From an uncultured Methanobrevibacter sp. (GTDB taxonomy: Archaea > Methanobacteriota > Methanobacteria > Methanobacteriales > Methanobacteriaceae): a stretch of DNA of 64,000 bases. The number at the start of each line of letters is the position of its first letter. Position 1 is the first letter of the stretch. Location of the stretch: positions 1-64,000 of the forward strand of contig NZ_CACXNW010000007.1 of assembly GCF_902769175.1 (NCBI RefSeq), written 5' to 3'. The notes beneath the pieces are model-generated. The model had not been told where the DNA came from. It did no database searches and was given only the letters and a program-made list of their open reading frames with translations. Below are positions 43,855 through 52,720 of this stretch, piece after piece. The position numbers and the translations under genes are program-made.

Positions 43855-43917
43855 TTACTTCTTTACTCTTTTACTCTTTTACTTTTTTACTCTTTTACTC
43901 TTTACTTTTTTACTTTG
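43855..43917. repeat. TTTTACTC microsatellite
   Basis: Short units TTTTACTC, CTTTTACT and variants are repeated about seven times behind the secreted-protein gene. The T-richness probably also serves as a terminator. Confidence 0.8.
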
Positions 43918-43979
43918 TTAGGTTTCATAAGTTCTTTAAGCTAAGACATATGAAATCATGATTTCTTTTAAAAGAAAAA

Positions 43980-44687
43980 TTATACATTATAATTGAAATT
44001 CTTCTCTATATATTCCTTAACCCTTTCATTTAAATCAGCAAGCTCCTGATTATATTCAACATGTTTCAAATTCAAGTCATTGTTGATTTTAAAGCATATC
44101 AAGTCATCTTCATTAGGCCCAATTGCAAAAAGACGATCCAGAATCCTATTTGCCTTATCAAAGTCATCCTCCAAAAAGCAGATGTGCATTGAATAAATGT
44201 AATGCTCATTCTCAAATGGATATGCATCATGCTCCTTTTTAAGATATTCCTTGGCCTTTTCAATTTCTTCCTTCTCAATCAATACACTTGCTATTCTAAC
44301 ATATACTCCCATATATCTCGGATTTATTTGGGCTAATCTTTTATACTGTCCTAAAGCCTTATCCAGTTCTCCCAAAATCTCATAATTCCATGCCAAAATA
44401 AAATTTATTTCTTCTACATCAGGCCATTCTTCCAATATCTTTTCATAGCATTCCCTTGATTTCCTAAAGTCCTCCTTATCCCAATATTCCATAGCCTTTT
44501 TCTTAAGGTCATGATAATGCTTGAAATTTTCAAATGGCAAAAGCTCGCTTCCGCAGTCTGAACAAATTTCTCCACCCTCATTAACCTCACTAAAGCATTT
44601 AGGGCAAAACTTTTTAGGATAGGCGCCGCAAAAGGGACAAAAATCGAATTCTTCAGAATAATCAGTACCACATGCATTACACTTCAT
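43980..44687 (-). CDS. Double zinc-ribbon TPR protein
   Basis: 235 residues. Two zinc ribbons open the protein (C3/C6 with C17/C20, then C28/C31 with C42/C45). TPR-like helices follow from about 58 to 215 (AMEYWDKEDFRKSRECYEKI, LDKALGQYKRLAQINPRY). The architecture suggests a protein-protein adaptor that may also touch nucleic acid. AAGGGTGATAAT precedes the start. It is convergent with the secreted-protein gene. Confidence 0.75.
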   Translation of the reverse strand: MKCNACGTDYSEEFDFCPFCGAYPKKFCPKCFSEVNEGGEICSDCGSELLPFENFKHYHDLKKKAMEYWDKEDFRKSRECYEKILEEWPDVEEINFILAWNYEILGELDKALGQYKRLAQINPRYMGVYVRIASVLIEKEEIEKAKEYLKKEHDAYPFENEHYIYSMHICFLEDDFDKANRILDRLFAIGPNEDDLICFKINNDLNLKHVEYNQELADLNERVKEYIEKNFNYNV

Positions 44688-44810
44688 ATTATCACCCTTT
44701 AAATTATGTATTCCTAAATATTTTTCAAACTATAAATTGCAAATAAAATATAGGAACGATAGTATTTAAAGTTAATGAATTTGAAAAAATTTCATTAAAT
44801 CACATAATAC

Positions 44811-44898
44811 AATATCCAAACAATTAATGAAATAAATGAAATAAAAAAAAACAAAAACATATGAAAAATATCCAAACAATTAATGAAATAAATGAAAT
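44811..44898. repeat. Direct repeat, two 32-bp copies
   Basis: Copies 44811-44842 and 44867-44898 share AATATCCAAACAATTAATGA and AATAAATGAAAT. The 375-bp spacer 44688-45062 otherwise holds only AT-rich sequence and the promoter of the first C69 gene. Confidence 0.85.
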
Positions 44899-45062
44899 TT
44901 AAAGAAAATCACAAAACACATAATAAAATATTTAAACTAACAAAAAAAGAAAAAACATTAAAGAATAAATTTATTTATCAAATAGACTTTTTTGTGAATG
45001 GAATTATGTAGAATAGTTTTAAGCATAATGATCATTTCACTTAAATTATAAGAAGGATTTTT

Positions 45063-46709
45063 ATGTTAGAAATGAAAAATTTATCAAAAAAATTAATAGT
45101 CATATTTTTATGTGGGCTGCTAGTGTGTAGCATACAGGCATGTGCAGCATGTACTGCTGTATACGTAGGGCAGGATGTTAGCGCAGACGGTTCAATAATT
45201 ATCGCCAGATCAAACGACCATCAAGACGTTTGGGGAAATCATATTACAGTGATTCCAAGGGTAGAGAACCAAGAGGGACGCTTTATGCCTGTAAGTGGGG
45301 ATGGAAAGGTAAAGATGGAACTTCCATCAACCACATATAAATACACAGCAACACCCTATATGAATAGTACAACTGCATACAATGGAGCATCTCATGATGC
45401 AGCTGCCTGCACTAATGAATATGGAGTTGCCATGACCATGTCCGTTACAGCATTTCCAAATGATGCTGCATTGAAAGCAGATCCATTAGTTGAAGAAGGA
45501 ATTACTGAAGATACAGCAGTGGACCTTGTGGTTTGTCAGAGTAAAACAGCAAGAGAAGCTGTAGAAAAGCTTTGTGGAATCATTGACAAGTACGGGAGCA
45601 GTGAAACCAATATTGCCCTCATCGCTGACCAAAATGAAACATGGTATGTAGAGATGTATACTGGACACCAGTATTCTGCAGTGAAATTGCCATCTGACAA
45701 GGCATCTGCATTTGGTAATGAATTTAACTTAGAATACCTGTCTGACTATGAAGACAACATCACATCAAAAAATTTAACCAAACTTGCAGAGGAAAAGGGT
45801 TTTGCTGTACATGGCAAAAATAATGAAATCAATTTATATGAAACATATTCTGGAATTGATATGGCTTTCGATTACTCACATTTGAGGACTTGAATAGGAC
45901 ACCATCTTTTATCCCCTTCAAACTACAGTGCAGACTACAGTTTAAACACTATGTATCCTCTCTGCTTTACACCAGACAAGAAAGTTTCAATGGAAGATGT
46001 CTGTCAAATTTACCGAAACAGATATGAAGGAACAGAATATTCTCCTGATGAAACTGGCAGAGGTGAAATTAGGGTTATTGGAACTGAGACTACACTAAGT
46101 GCCCATGTCTTACAGGTGTACCCAGACCTTCCAGCAGAAATGTCATGCGTCAGTTGGGTCAGTTCTGGTCCGGCAGTTTGTGGAGTCTATGTGCCAGTCT
46201 CCAACGATTGCCTAAATGTCAGTGAGGCTTATGGAGCCAATCAACCTGCAAATGAGAAAGAAACCTTTGATACAGATCACTACCCATATTATGTATTTAA
46301 GGAACTTTGCGATCGTGGTATAGGACCTGAAAACTACAAACCTTATGGTAAGCCTGTACAAGCCTACTGGAAAGAAGCGGAAGCAAATATGTTTACTGGA
46401 ATGAGTGAAGTCATTAAAAAGGCTGAAAAAATAGAGGATAAGGAGACTAGGGCAAAATATATCACAGCATACTGTAATGAGAAGCAGAGCCAAGCATTCG
46501 CAGACGGTCAAGAAATATTGAATGATGTGACTTGGATACAAAACAAAAACAGTAAAACACTTAAAGTCAAGCTCAATCCTGAAACCCATGAACTAACTGG
46601 TGAGAAGATAGAGATTCCTCCAATGAACATAAGCCTTAATGCAACAAAATATAAACATGTTCCAGAGGTGCCAAATGGAGGATTTGAATTTAAACTTCCA
46701 TTTACCTAG
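45063..46709 (+). pseudogene. C69 family dipeptidase, copy 1, broken by an internal TGA
   Basis: A secreted Ntn-hydrolase of the U34/C69 dipeptidase family. A hydrophobic leader (11-29) ends directly before C30 in AACTAVYVGQDVSADGS, and that cysteine becomes the N-terminal nucleophile after processing. One reading frame runs 548 codons but is cut by TGA at 45891-45893. The neighbouring paralogue has TGG (Trp) there and ATG where this copy has ATA, so two G-to-A changes explain the lesion. Everything after the stop is otherwise open and conserved. Truncation, readthrough or a sequencing error are the options. The gene would encode a gut peptide-degrading enzyme. Confidence 0.85.
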
Positions 46710-46795
46710 TTATTGCATATTACTGCAATTGATGCAAATGGAATCTCTAAACTAATTCATTCAGTAAGGAAACTGCAGAGAAATTTCATATATGC

Positions 46796-46830
46796 AAAGG
46801 AATTTATTTTCCTTGTTTTTTCTTTTTTTA
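46796..46830 (+). terminator. Hairpin plus T-run behind C69 copy 1
   Basis: The stem AAGGAA/TTCCTT is followed by G and a long T-run with one C. The paralogous gene ends with an equivalent hairpin, so it was duplicated together with the gene. Confidence 0.6.
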
Positions 46831-47358
46831 AAAAGTTTGAACTATTCGATTTTTCTTTTTTTTAAGAGATTTAAACTACTTTTTTCTTTTTTAAGGAGAT
46901 TTGAACTAATTTTTTCTTTATTAAGACTTTATGATTATTATTTACTAATTGTTTCAATTGAATTTTAATTCTAATTTTACTTGTTTAAAGTAGTTTATTG
47001 AAAAAATAATTAATTAAAATGGTTTAAATTAGTTCATTAATTGAAGTTTTGTAAAACATAACCCTATTTAAAAAAAGAAAAAAATCTAAAGATAAACAAA
47101 AAATAAACCAACAGATGAAAAAAAAAAGAAAAAATTTCTAAATTTAAACAAAAAACAAACCAACAGATGAAAAAAAGAAAAAAATCACAATTATGAAAAT
47201 AAACATGGAAATCAGTATAACAATGTTAAAAAGTATGATTGAACAAGTTTATAAAATAATTGCAAAAAAGTATATAAACTACAAAAAAAGAAAAAATAAT
47301 AGGGATGACATTATTTATTAAATTTTGTGTAATATTTAAACATCAAATGAATGTTTAG
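46831..47358. repeat. Repeat-filled spacer between the C69 paralogues
   Basis: Three diverged units with TTTTTCTTTTTT-AAG-GATTTGAACTA lie at about 46830-46925. Two units with AAACCAACAGATGAAAAAAA lie at about 47085-47175. A weak relative of the dispersed 35-40 bp repeat is at about 47020-47060. No gene is seen. Confidence 0.6.
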
Positions 47359-49013
47359 ATGAATTATATGATAGAGTTAAAATATTTATCCAAAAAAGGG
47401 ATAGTCATAATTTTATGTGTGCTGTTATTGTGTGGAACACAAGCTAGCGCAGCATGTACTGCAATATATGTAGGCTCAGATGTCAGTGCTGACGGTTCAA
47501 CAATCATGGCAAGGTCAAACGACTTTCCAGAAGTTTATGGGAATCACATCACAGTTACTCCAAGAGTAGAAAATCAACCGGGACGATTTATGCCAGTAAG
47601 TTGGGATGGAAAGGTAAGACAGAGATTCCGGCAACAACTTACAAATACACTTCAACACCATTTATGAATAGTACAAGAGCATATAATGGATTTAATCAGG
47701 ATTCAACTGCCTGCACTAATGAATATGGAGTAGCAATGACTATGTCCGTTACAGCATTCGCAAACAATGCTTCATTGGAAGCAGACCCATTAGTGCCAGA
47801 GGGCCTTACAGAATTTGCTGCAGTGGATCTTGTAGTTTGTCAGAGTAAAACAGCAAGAGAAGCTGTAGAAAAGCTTTGCGGAATCATAGATAAATACGGA
47901 AGCAGCGAGTCCAATATTGCAATCATCTCTGACCAAAATGAAACATGGTATGTGGAGATGTATACTGGACACCAGTATGCTGCAGTGAAAATGCCTAAAG
48001 ACAAAGTAGCAGTCTTTGGTAATGAATTTACCTTAGAATACTTGTCTGACTACGAAGACAACATCACATCAAAAAATTTAACTAAACTTGCAGAAGAAAA
48101 GGGTTTTGCTGTACATGGCAAAAATAATGAGATTAATTTGTTTGATACATATTCTGGAAAGGAAATGACTTTCGATTATTCTCATAGGAGGACTTGGATG
48201 GGACACCAACTTCTATCCCCTTCAAACTACAGTGCAGACTACAATCTAAACGCTATGTATCATCTCTGCTTTACACCAGACAAGAATGTTTCAATAGAAG
48301 ATGTCTGTCAGATTATCCGTAATAGATTTGAAGGAACAGAATTTTCCCCTGAAGAAAATGGCAGAATTGATGTAAGAGTTATTGGAACAGATACAGCACT
48401 AAGTGTACATGCATTACAGGTTTTCCCAGACCTTCCAGCAGAAATGTCATGTGTCAGTTGGGTCAGTACTGGTCCAGCACTTTATGGAGTGTTTGTACCT
48501 GTCTCTAACGATTGCCTAAATGTCAGTGAAGCTTATGGAGCAAATCAAGCTGCAAAGGACAAAGAAACCTTTGATACAGATCACTACCCATATTATGTCT
48601 TTAAGGAACTTAACACCCGTTGTTTGGAACCAGAGGATTACCAAGCTTATGGTAAGCCTATTAGAGCTTACTGGAAAGAAGCAGAGCATAATATGTTCGA
48701 AGGAATGAGTAAAGTCAATAAAAAAGCAGCAACAATGAATGATAAGGATGCAAGGGCAAAATATATCACTGCATACTGTAATGAGAAGCAGACCCAAGCA
48801 TTCAATGATGGGAAAGTACTGCTGGATGATGTGATTTGGACACAAAACAAAAACAGTAAAACACTTAAATTAAAGCTCAATCCCGAAACCCATGAACTGA
48901 CTGGTGAAAAGATAGAGATTCCACCTATTAACATAACCCTTAATGCAACAAAATATAAGAACATTCCAGAAGCGCCAGATGAGGGATTTCCATTTAAACT
49001 CCCTTTTACCTAG
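47359..49013 (+). pseudogene. C69 family dipeptidase, copy 2, broken by a 1-base deletion
   Basis: Paralogue of the preceding gene, with the same leader and nucleophile C33 in AACTAIYVGSDVSADGS. The first frame runs to 47667, and the rest of the enzyme continues in another frame from about 47601 to 49013. Comparison with copy 1 shows the join: GTA then AG-ACA where GTA-AAG-ACA is expected, so one A is missing near 47617. After the shift the enzyme is intact to its end. As assembled, neither C69 copy yields a full-length protein. Confidence 0.85.
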
Positions 49014-49099
49014 TCTTCTAAGTGTATGGCATTGAGAAAATAAGGGGAATATACTATAGTCTCTATTAGACAATATAAATTAAAATAAAACAATTTATG

Positions 49100-49135
49100 C
49101 AAGGAAATCATTATTCCTTGTTTTTTTCTTTTTTT
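49100..49135 (+). terminator. Hairpin plus T-run behind C69 copy 2
   Basis: The stem CAAGGAA/TTCCTTG around a six-base loop is followed by T7-C-TT-C-like T-runs. The 328-bp spacer 49014-49341 then holds diverged copies of a unit with AAAACTATTT-TAAAATAAAA, related to the repeat at 50642, and no gene. Confidence 0.7.
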
Positions 49136-49341
49136 TTAACTTAAAAAAACTATTTTTAAAAATAAAAGGATCATAAAAAAATTATTAAAAAAACCTATTT
49201 CTTAAAATAAAAGATTAATTGGAGGTATGTCACGATTATGACCATCACTCACTTTTTTTCTTAACTTATTTTCCTTTAAATTTATATACAAAGAAGTACA
49301 ATTCCTTATTATAGAAATAAATAATTTAGGTTGTGTATTTT

Positions 49342-49680
49342 ATGGTTTTAAGAGATGATACAATAAATCAACAATTATTAATCCTTCTTGACTTGAGAGA
49401 TTTGATTCCGAAAGACCATCCGCATTATTTTATAAAAAACGTTGTCGACACAATGGATTTCACAGAAGTCCATAAAAAATTCGAAGGAAAGCCTGGAGAA
49501 TCTGCATATTCTCGTGCAATGCTGCTTAGAGTAACATTAATGGGTGCGTTCGATGGAGTATTATCCAGCAGAGACCTGGAAGAGCAAGTAAATAGAAATA
49601 TCGCTTACATGTACCTTGCAGGCATGCTAAAACCAGATTTCAGAACATTTGCAAGATTCAAAGAACAAAAAAGAGATTAA
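49342..49680 (+). pseudogene. Truncated transposase (N-terminal DUF772-type domain, IS1182/IS5-like)
   Basis: 112 residues from ATG 49342. The sequence matches the N-terminal domain of IS1182-type transposases: LIPKDHPHYFIKNVVDTMDF, AYSRAMLLRVTLMGAFDGVL, SSRDLEEQVNRNIAYMYLAG and PDFRTFARFKEQ. It stops exactly where the catalytic DDE domain should begin. Full transposases are near 450-550 residues, so this is a remnant, unless the DNA-binding half has been kept for another use. A long-armed hairpin lies 43 bp downstream. Confidence 0.8.
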
Positions 49681-49722
49681 TAAAAGATTTTTTTGGATTT
49701 TGGAAAAATTAAAAAAAAAAAT

Positions 49723-49764
49723 GGGATCATGAATTTGTTTTTTTTTTTTCAAATTTGTGATCCC
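49723..49764. terminator. 15-bp-arm hairpin with T-run loop
   Basis: Arms GGGATCATGAATTTG and CAAATTTGTGATCCC are complementary except at two positions and enclose 12 T residues. It sits between the transposase fragment and the convergent coiled-coil gene. It may terminate both, or be the folded end of the lost insertion sequence. Confidence 0.65.
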
Positions 49765-49802
49765 TCTCAAAAGTAAAAAAAAGAAAAATATCTGAAAATC
49801 AA

Positions 49803-50249
49803 TTATTTAGCATATTTTTGTTCAAATTCTTCTTTTTCTGTAGCGATTTTACCTTCTAAAGTAGTTACTACAGTAGCTGTTTTATCTTTAAATTCAGCAA
49901 TACTTTCCTCGTAATTAATAGTTTCAATAGTGTCATCAAGGTCTTCTTGAAGGTTTGCAATTAATTCATTTTTTGCTACTTGTATTCTTAATTGTGTTCT
50001 TAAGAGAATTTCTTCTAAAATGTTTTCTGCTTTAAATAAAATAAAGTCAGCATCTTCACCATTGTTTTCAATTGCTAATTCAACTTCATTAGATAAAACA
50101 GCAACAGCTAAATCTGCATCATCTAAAGCATCTTCGATTCTTGCATCAGCTAAAGCAAGATGTGATTCTAATTTTTTTTGATTTCTAGCTTTTTTGTTTT
50201 CTAATACTTTTTCTTCGAATTTTATTTTAGCGTTAGCCTTTTTTTTCAT
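49803..50249 (-). CDS. Coiled-coil protein, 5' end displaced by homopolymer frameshifts
   Basis: The intact frame gives 148 residues, nearly all helix: charged coiled coil rich in Glu, Lys, Ala and Leu, with an acidic middle. No family is recognised. On the minus strand a better start (ATG at 50314, after ATGGTGAAAAT) begins MSFEEKKEEFNIKK. It then needs one frame change in the run at 50272-50279 (8 T) and another at 50239-50246 (8 T) to join this frame through EEKILAANEKK. Removing one base from each run restores a 169-residue protein. The gene is probably about 510 bp long (49803-50314). Confidence 0.65.
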   Translation of the reverse strand: MKKKANAKIKFEEKVLENKKARNQKKLESHLALADARIEDALDDADLAVAVLSNEVELAIENNGEDADFILFKAENILEEILLRTQLRIQVAKNELIANLQEDLDDTIETINYEESIAEFKDKTATVVTTLEGKIATEKEEFEQKYAK

Positions 50250-50641
50250 TAGCAGCTAATATTTTTTCTTCTTTTTTTTATATTAAATTCTTCTTTCTTT
50301 TCTTCAAAACTCATATTTTCACCATATTATTTAATTATTATTAATAAAAGTAATTTATTAACACATTATTATATGCTTCTCATCATTAATTAATATTTTC
50401 ATTATAAAATTCATTTTTTAAATATTGTTTACTATTATTAATTAAAATAATTTCAAATTATCTTAATAAAAAAAAATAAGTAGACATATGATAATAAACA
50501 TATGCCCTATAAGACTGGCAGAAAATCCTGATAAATCAGTTGATTTAAATATCTTTACCCTTCAAGTTGCAATGATCCAAAGTTGACAAAAATTGTAATA
50601 CAGATAATCCTTTCATGACATATTGTGTAATTAAAAAAAAA

Positions 50642-50815
50642 TGATTAAAAAAACCATTTCTTAAAAAAAAAAGATTAATTAAAAGAATAATTGAAAAAAA
50701 CTATTTCCAAAAATAAAAGATTAATTAAAAGAATAATTGAAAAAAACTATTTCTAAAAATAAAAGATTAATTAAAAGAATAATTGAAAAAAAACTATTTC
50801 TAAAAATAAAAAAAG
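50642..50815. repeat. 46-bp tandem repeat, about 3.5 units
   Basis: Units contain GATTAATTAAAAGAATAATT, G, an A-run and CTATTTCTAAAAATAAAA. The last copies are nearly identical. They lie directly behind cbiK. The rest of the 512-bp gap 50315-50641 is AT-rich without a gene. Confidence 0.9.
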
Positions 50816-50826
50816 AGAATGATGAT

Positions 50827-51615
50827 TTAATTTAAACCATCAATAGCATTTTGAACATGCTTAATGTAAACATCCCTAATGTCTTTAGATTGAGCAAGTC
50901 CTTCTATTACACATTCAACTTCATAGCCTTCTGATGCAAACATGTTTTTCCATGAATCATCTTCATCTCCAGCCATATCGTTTTGTGCATGATCACCAGC
51001 TACAACCATTAAAGGTTTTAATACAACCTTCTTGTAATCCCCTTCTTTTACCATAGCCAATACATCATCATAATCAGGCTTTGCTTCAACAGTACCAATA
51101 TAATAATTATTGAATCCCTTATCCTTTAGCATTCCCTGTAATTTGGTATAAACCATATTACTTTCCGCAGGAGAGCCATGACCCATGAATACAACTGCTG
51201 TATCGTCATCGTAATCTCCTTTAGTTGTAATGCTTGCAATTAAGTCTTCAAAGTCTTCATCGGAGATTAATAAAGGTTCTGCAATTGGAATGTTTTCAAA
51301 TTTGTCAATATACTTATCTACGGTGTCCTTGATCTTGAAATGATATTCAGTACCATTCATAATGTGGGTAGGTTGGATTATAACTGTTTTAACGCCATCA
51401 GCTAATGCCCTTTCCAATGCTTCCTCTACATTATCAATATGCAAATCATCACGTTTTTTCAAAATGTTTATAACCATTTGGCTTGTAAATGCCCTTCTCA
51501 TTTCATAATCTGGAAATGCTTCATCAATATCCTTTTCAATAGCTCCAATAGTAAGGGCACGGTTATTGTTATAAGAAGTACCGAAACTTACCACTAAAAT
51601 AATCTTGTCACTCAT
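50827..51615 (-). CDS. cbiK: Sirohydrochlorin cobaltochelatase CbiK
   Basis: 262 residues, the bilobal CbiK form, not the short archaeal CbiX-S. It inserts Co2+ into sirohydrochlorin, the entry step of anaerobic corrin synthesis. The metal-site residues align with Salmonella CbiK (H145, E175, H207) as H146 in MGHGSPAESN, E177 in TVEAKPDYDD and H209 in AGDHAQNDMAGDE. There is no signal peptide, so it is cytoplasmic. TAGGATGATAAT precedes the ATG. It is the last gene of the minus-strand cbi cluster, separated from cbiC by 388 bp, so it may have its own promoter. Confidence 0.93.
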   Translation of the reverse strand: MSDKIILVVSFGTSYNNNRALTIGAIEKDIDEAFPDYEMRRAFTSQMVINILKKRDDLHIDNVEEALERALADGVKTVIIQPTHIMNGTEYHFKIKDTVDKYIDKFENIPIAEPLLISDEDFEDLIASITTKGDYDDDTAVVFMGHGSPAESNMVYTKLQGMLKDKGFNNYYIGTVEAKPDYDDVLAMVKEGDYKKVVLKPLMVVAGDHAQNDMAGDEDDSWKNMFASEGYEVECVIEGLAQSKDIRDVYIKHVQNAIDGLN

Positions 51616-51854
51616 ATTATCATCCTAATAAAATAAAAATTTTTTAATTGAATTATTTATATTTTAATTTATTATTATACTAATTTTTCATTTTAAATAA
51701 AAATTTAAAATTATTAAATTATACTTTATAAAAAGAAATATTTAAAAATATTGATTAAAAAATAAGAGAGAAATCAAAAAGATAAGATTTAAAAATATTA
51801 GCTAAAAAAGCAGATAAGATATAAAAGAAAAGAAGAGAATGAATAAAATAAAAT

Positions 51855-51874
51855 TTTCATGTAATTACATGAAA
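51855..51874. promoter_or_regulatory. Perfect 20-nt palindrome between cbiC and cbiK
   Basis: TTTCATGTAATTACATGAAA is a perfect inverted repeat 240 bp upstream of the cbiK start and 130 bp behind cbiC. No T-run follows on the minus strand, which makes an operator somewhat likelier than a terminator. Confidence 0.45.
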
Positions 51875-51910
51875 TGAAAAAAAAAGATAAAAAAATAATA
51901 AAATGAAATT

Positions 51911-51992
51911 AAAAATATAAAATTTAAAAAAGAAAAAAAATAATGAAACAGACCTAAAAATATAAAATTTAAAAAAGAAAAAAATAAGGAAA
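51911..51992. repeat. Direct repeat, two 37-38 bp copies
   Basis: Copies 51911-51948 and 51956-51992 share AAAAATATAAAATTTAAAAA and AGAAAAAAATAA-GAAA. They lie in the cbiC-cbiK spacer (51616-52003), which has no other gene-like content. Confidence 0.8.
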
Positions 51993-52003
51993 TGGAATTC
52001 AAA

Positions 52004-52642
52004 TTATTTCATTTGATCCCTTAAGATATACAATAATGCATTGGAAATGGCAGCTGCAACATTGCTTCCACCTTTACGTCCACGAGCAACTATATATGGA
52101 ACATCACATTCCATTATCAACTCTTTTGATTGGACCACATTAACAAATCCTACAGGAACTCCAATGATAAGTTCAGGATTGAGTTTACCTTCTTGAATCA
52201 ATTCATATAATCTAATCAAAGCAGTTGGAGCGTTTCCTATTGCAAAAATCAATGGTTTATCCAAGCTTGCAGCCTTATCCATAGATGCTCTTGCACGTGT
52301 GGAATGATTCTTTTTAGCCATTTCACGAACATCATCATCACTCATAAAGCAGAAGACTTCACCGCCATGCTTCTTAAGCTCTGCCTTATTGATTCCTGCC
52401 TTTGCCATATTAGTGTCAGTTACAATGCAAGCACCCTTTTTTATTGCTTCCAATGCCTTATCAACAACATCTTCTGAAAAGTATAAATTATCCACATAAT
52501 CAAAATCTGCAGCTGTGTGAACTGCCCTTTTAATGATTGGTGCCAATTTTGGATCCAATTCATGAGGCAATTCAGATTCAATGATTTCCATACTCCTGTT
52601 TTCAATCTCAGCAGGTTCAACTTGTTCTAATTCAATTTTCAT
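52004..52642 (-). CDS. cbiC: Cobalt-precorrin-8 methylmutase CbiC
   Basis: 212 residues, the normal CbiC length. It moves the methyl group from C-11 to C-12, giving cobyrinate. The catalytic histidine is H42 in KRAVHTAADFDY. Other family segments are DTNMAKAGINKAEL, RARASMDKAA, IFAIGNAPTALIRLYELI and VGVPVGFVNVVQSKE-like IIGVPVGFVN. AAGTGATAAC precedes the ATG. cbiA lies 78 bp upstream and cbiK follows, so these act in sequence with the other cluster genes. Confidence 0.95.
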   Translation of the reverse strand: MKIELEQVEPAEIENRSMEIIESELPHELDPKLAPIIKRAVHTAADFDYVDNLYFSEDVVDKALEAIKKGACIVTDTNMAKAGINKAELKKHGGEVFCFMSDDDVREMAKKNHSTRARASMDKAASLDKPLIFAIGNAPTALIRLYELIQEGKLNPELIIGVPVGFVNVVQSKELIMECDVPYIVARGRKGGSNVAAAISNALLYILRDQMK

Positions 52643-52720
52643 GTTATCACTTCATTTTCTGATATCAGTAATTAGCCAATATAAATCATAATCAATAATA
52701 ATCTTTAAAAATAATTTAAC

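Noticed and set aside
45891-45893. TGA in the C69 gene as a selenocysteine codon
   Set aside because: The paralogue has tryptophan at this site and no hairpin of SECIS type was seen; a nonsense mutation is simpler.
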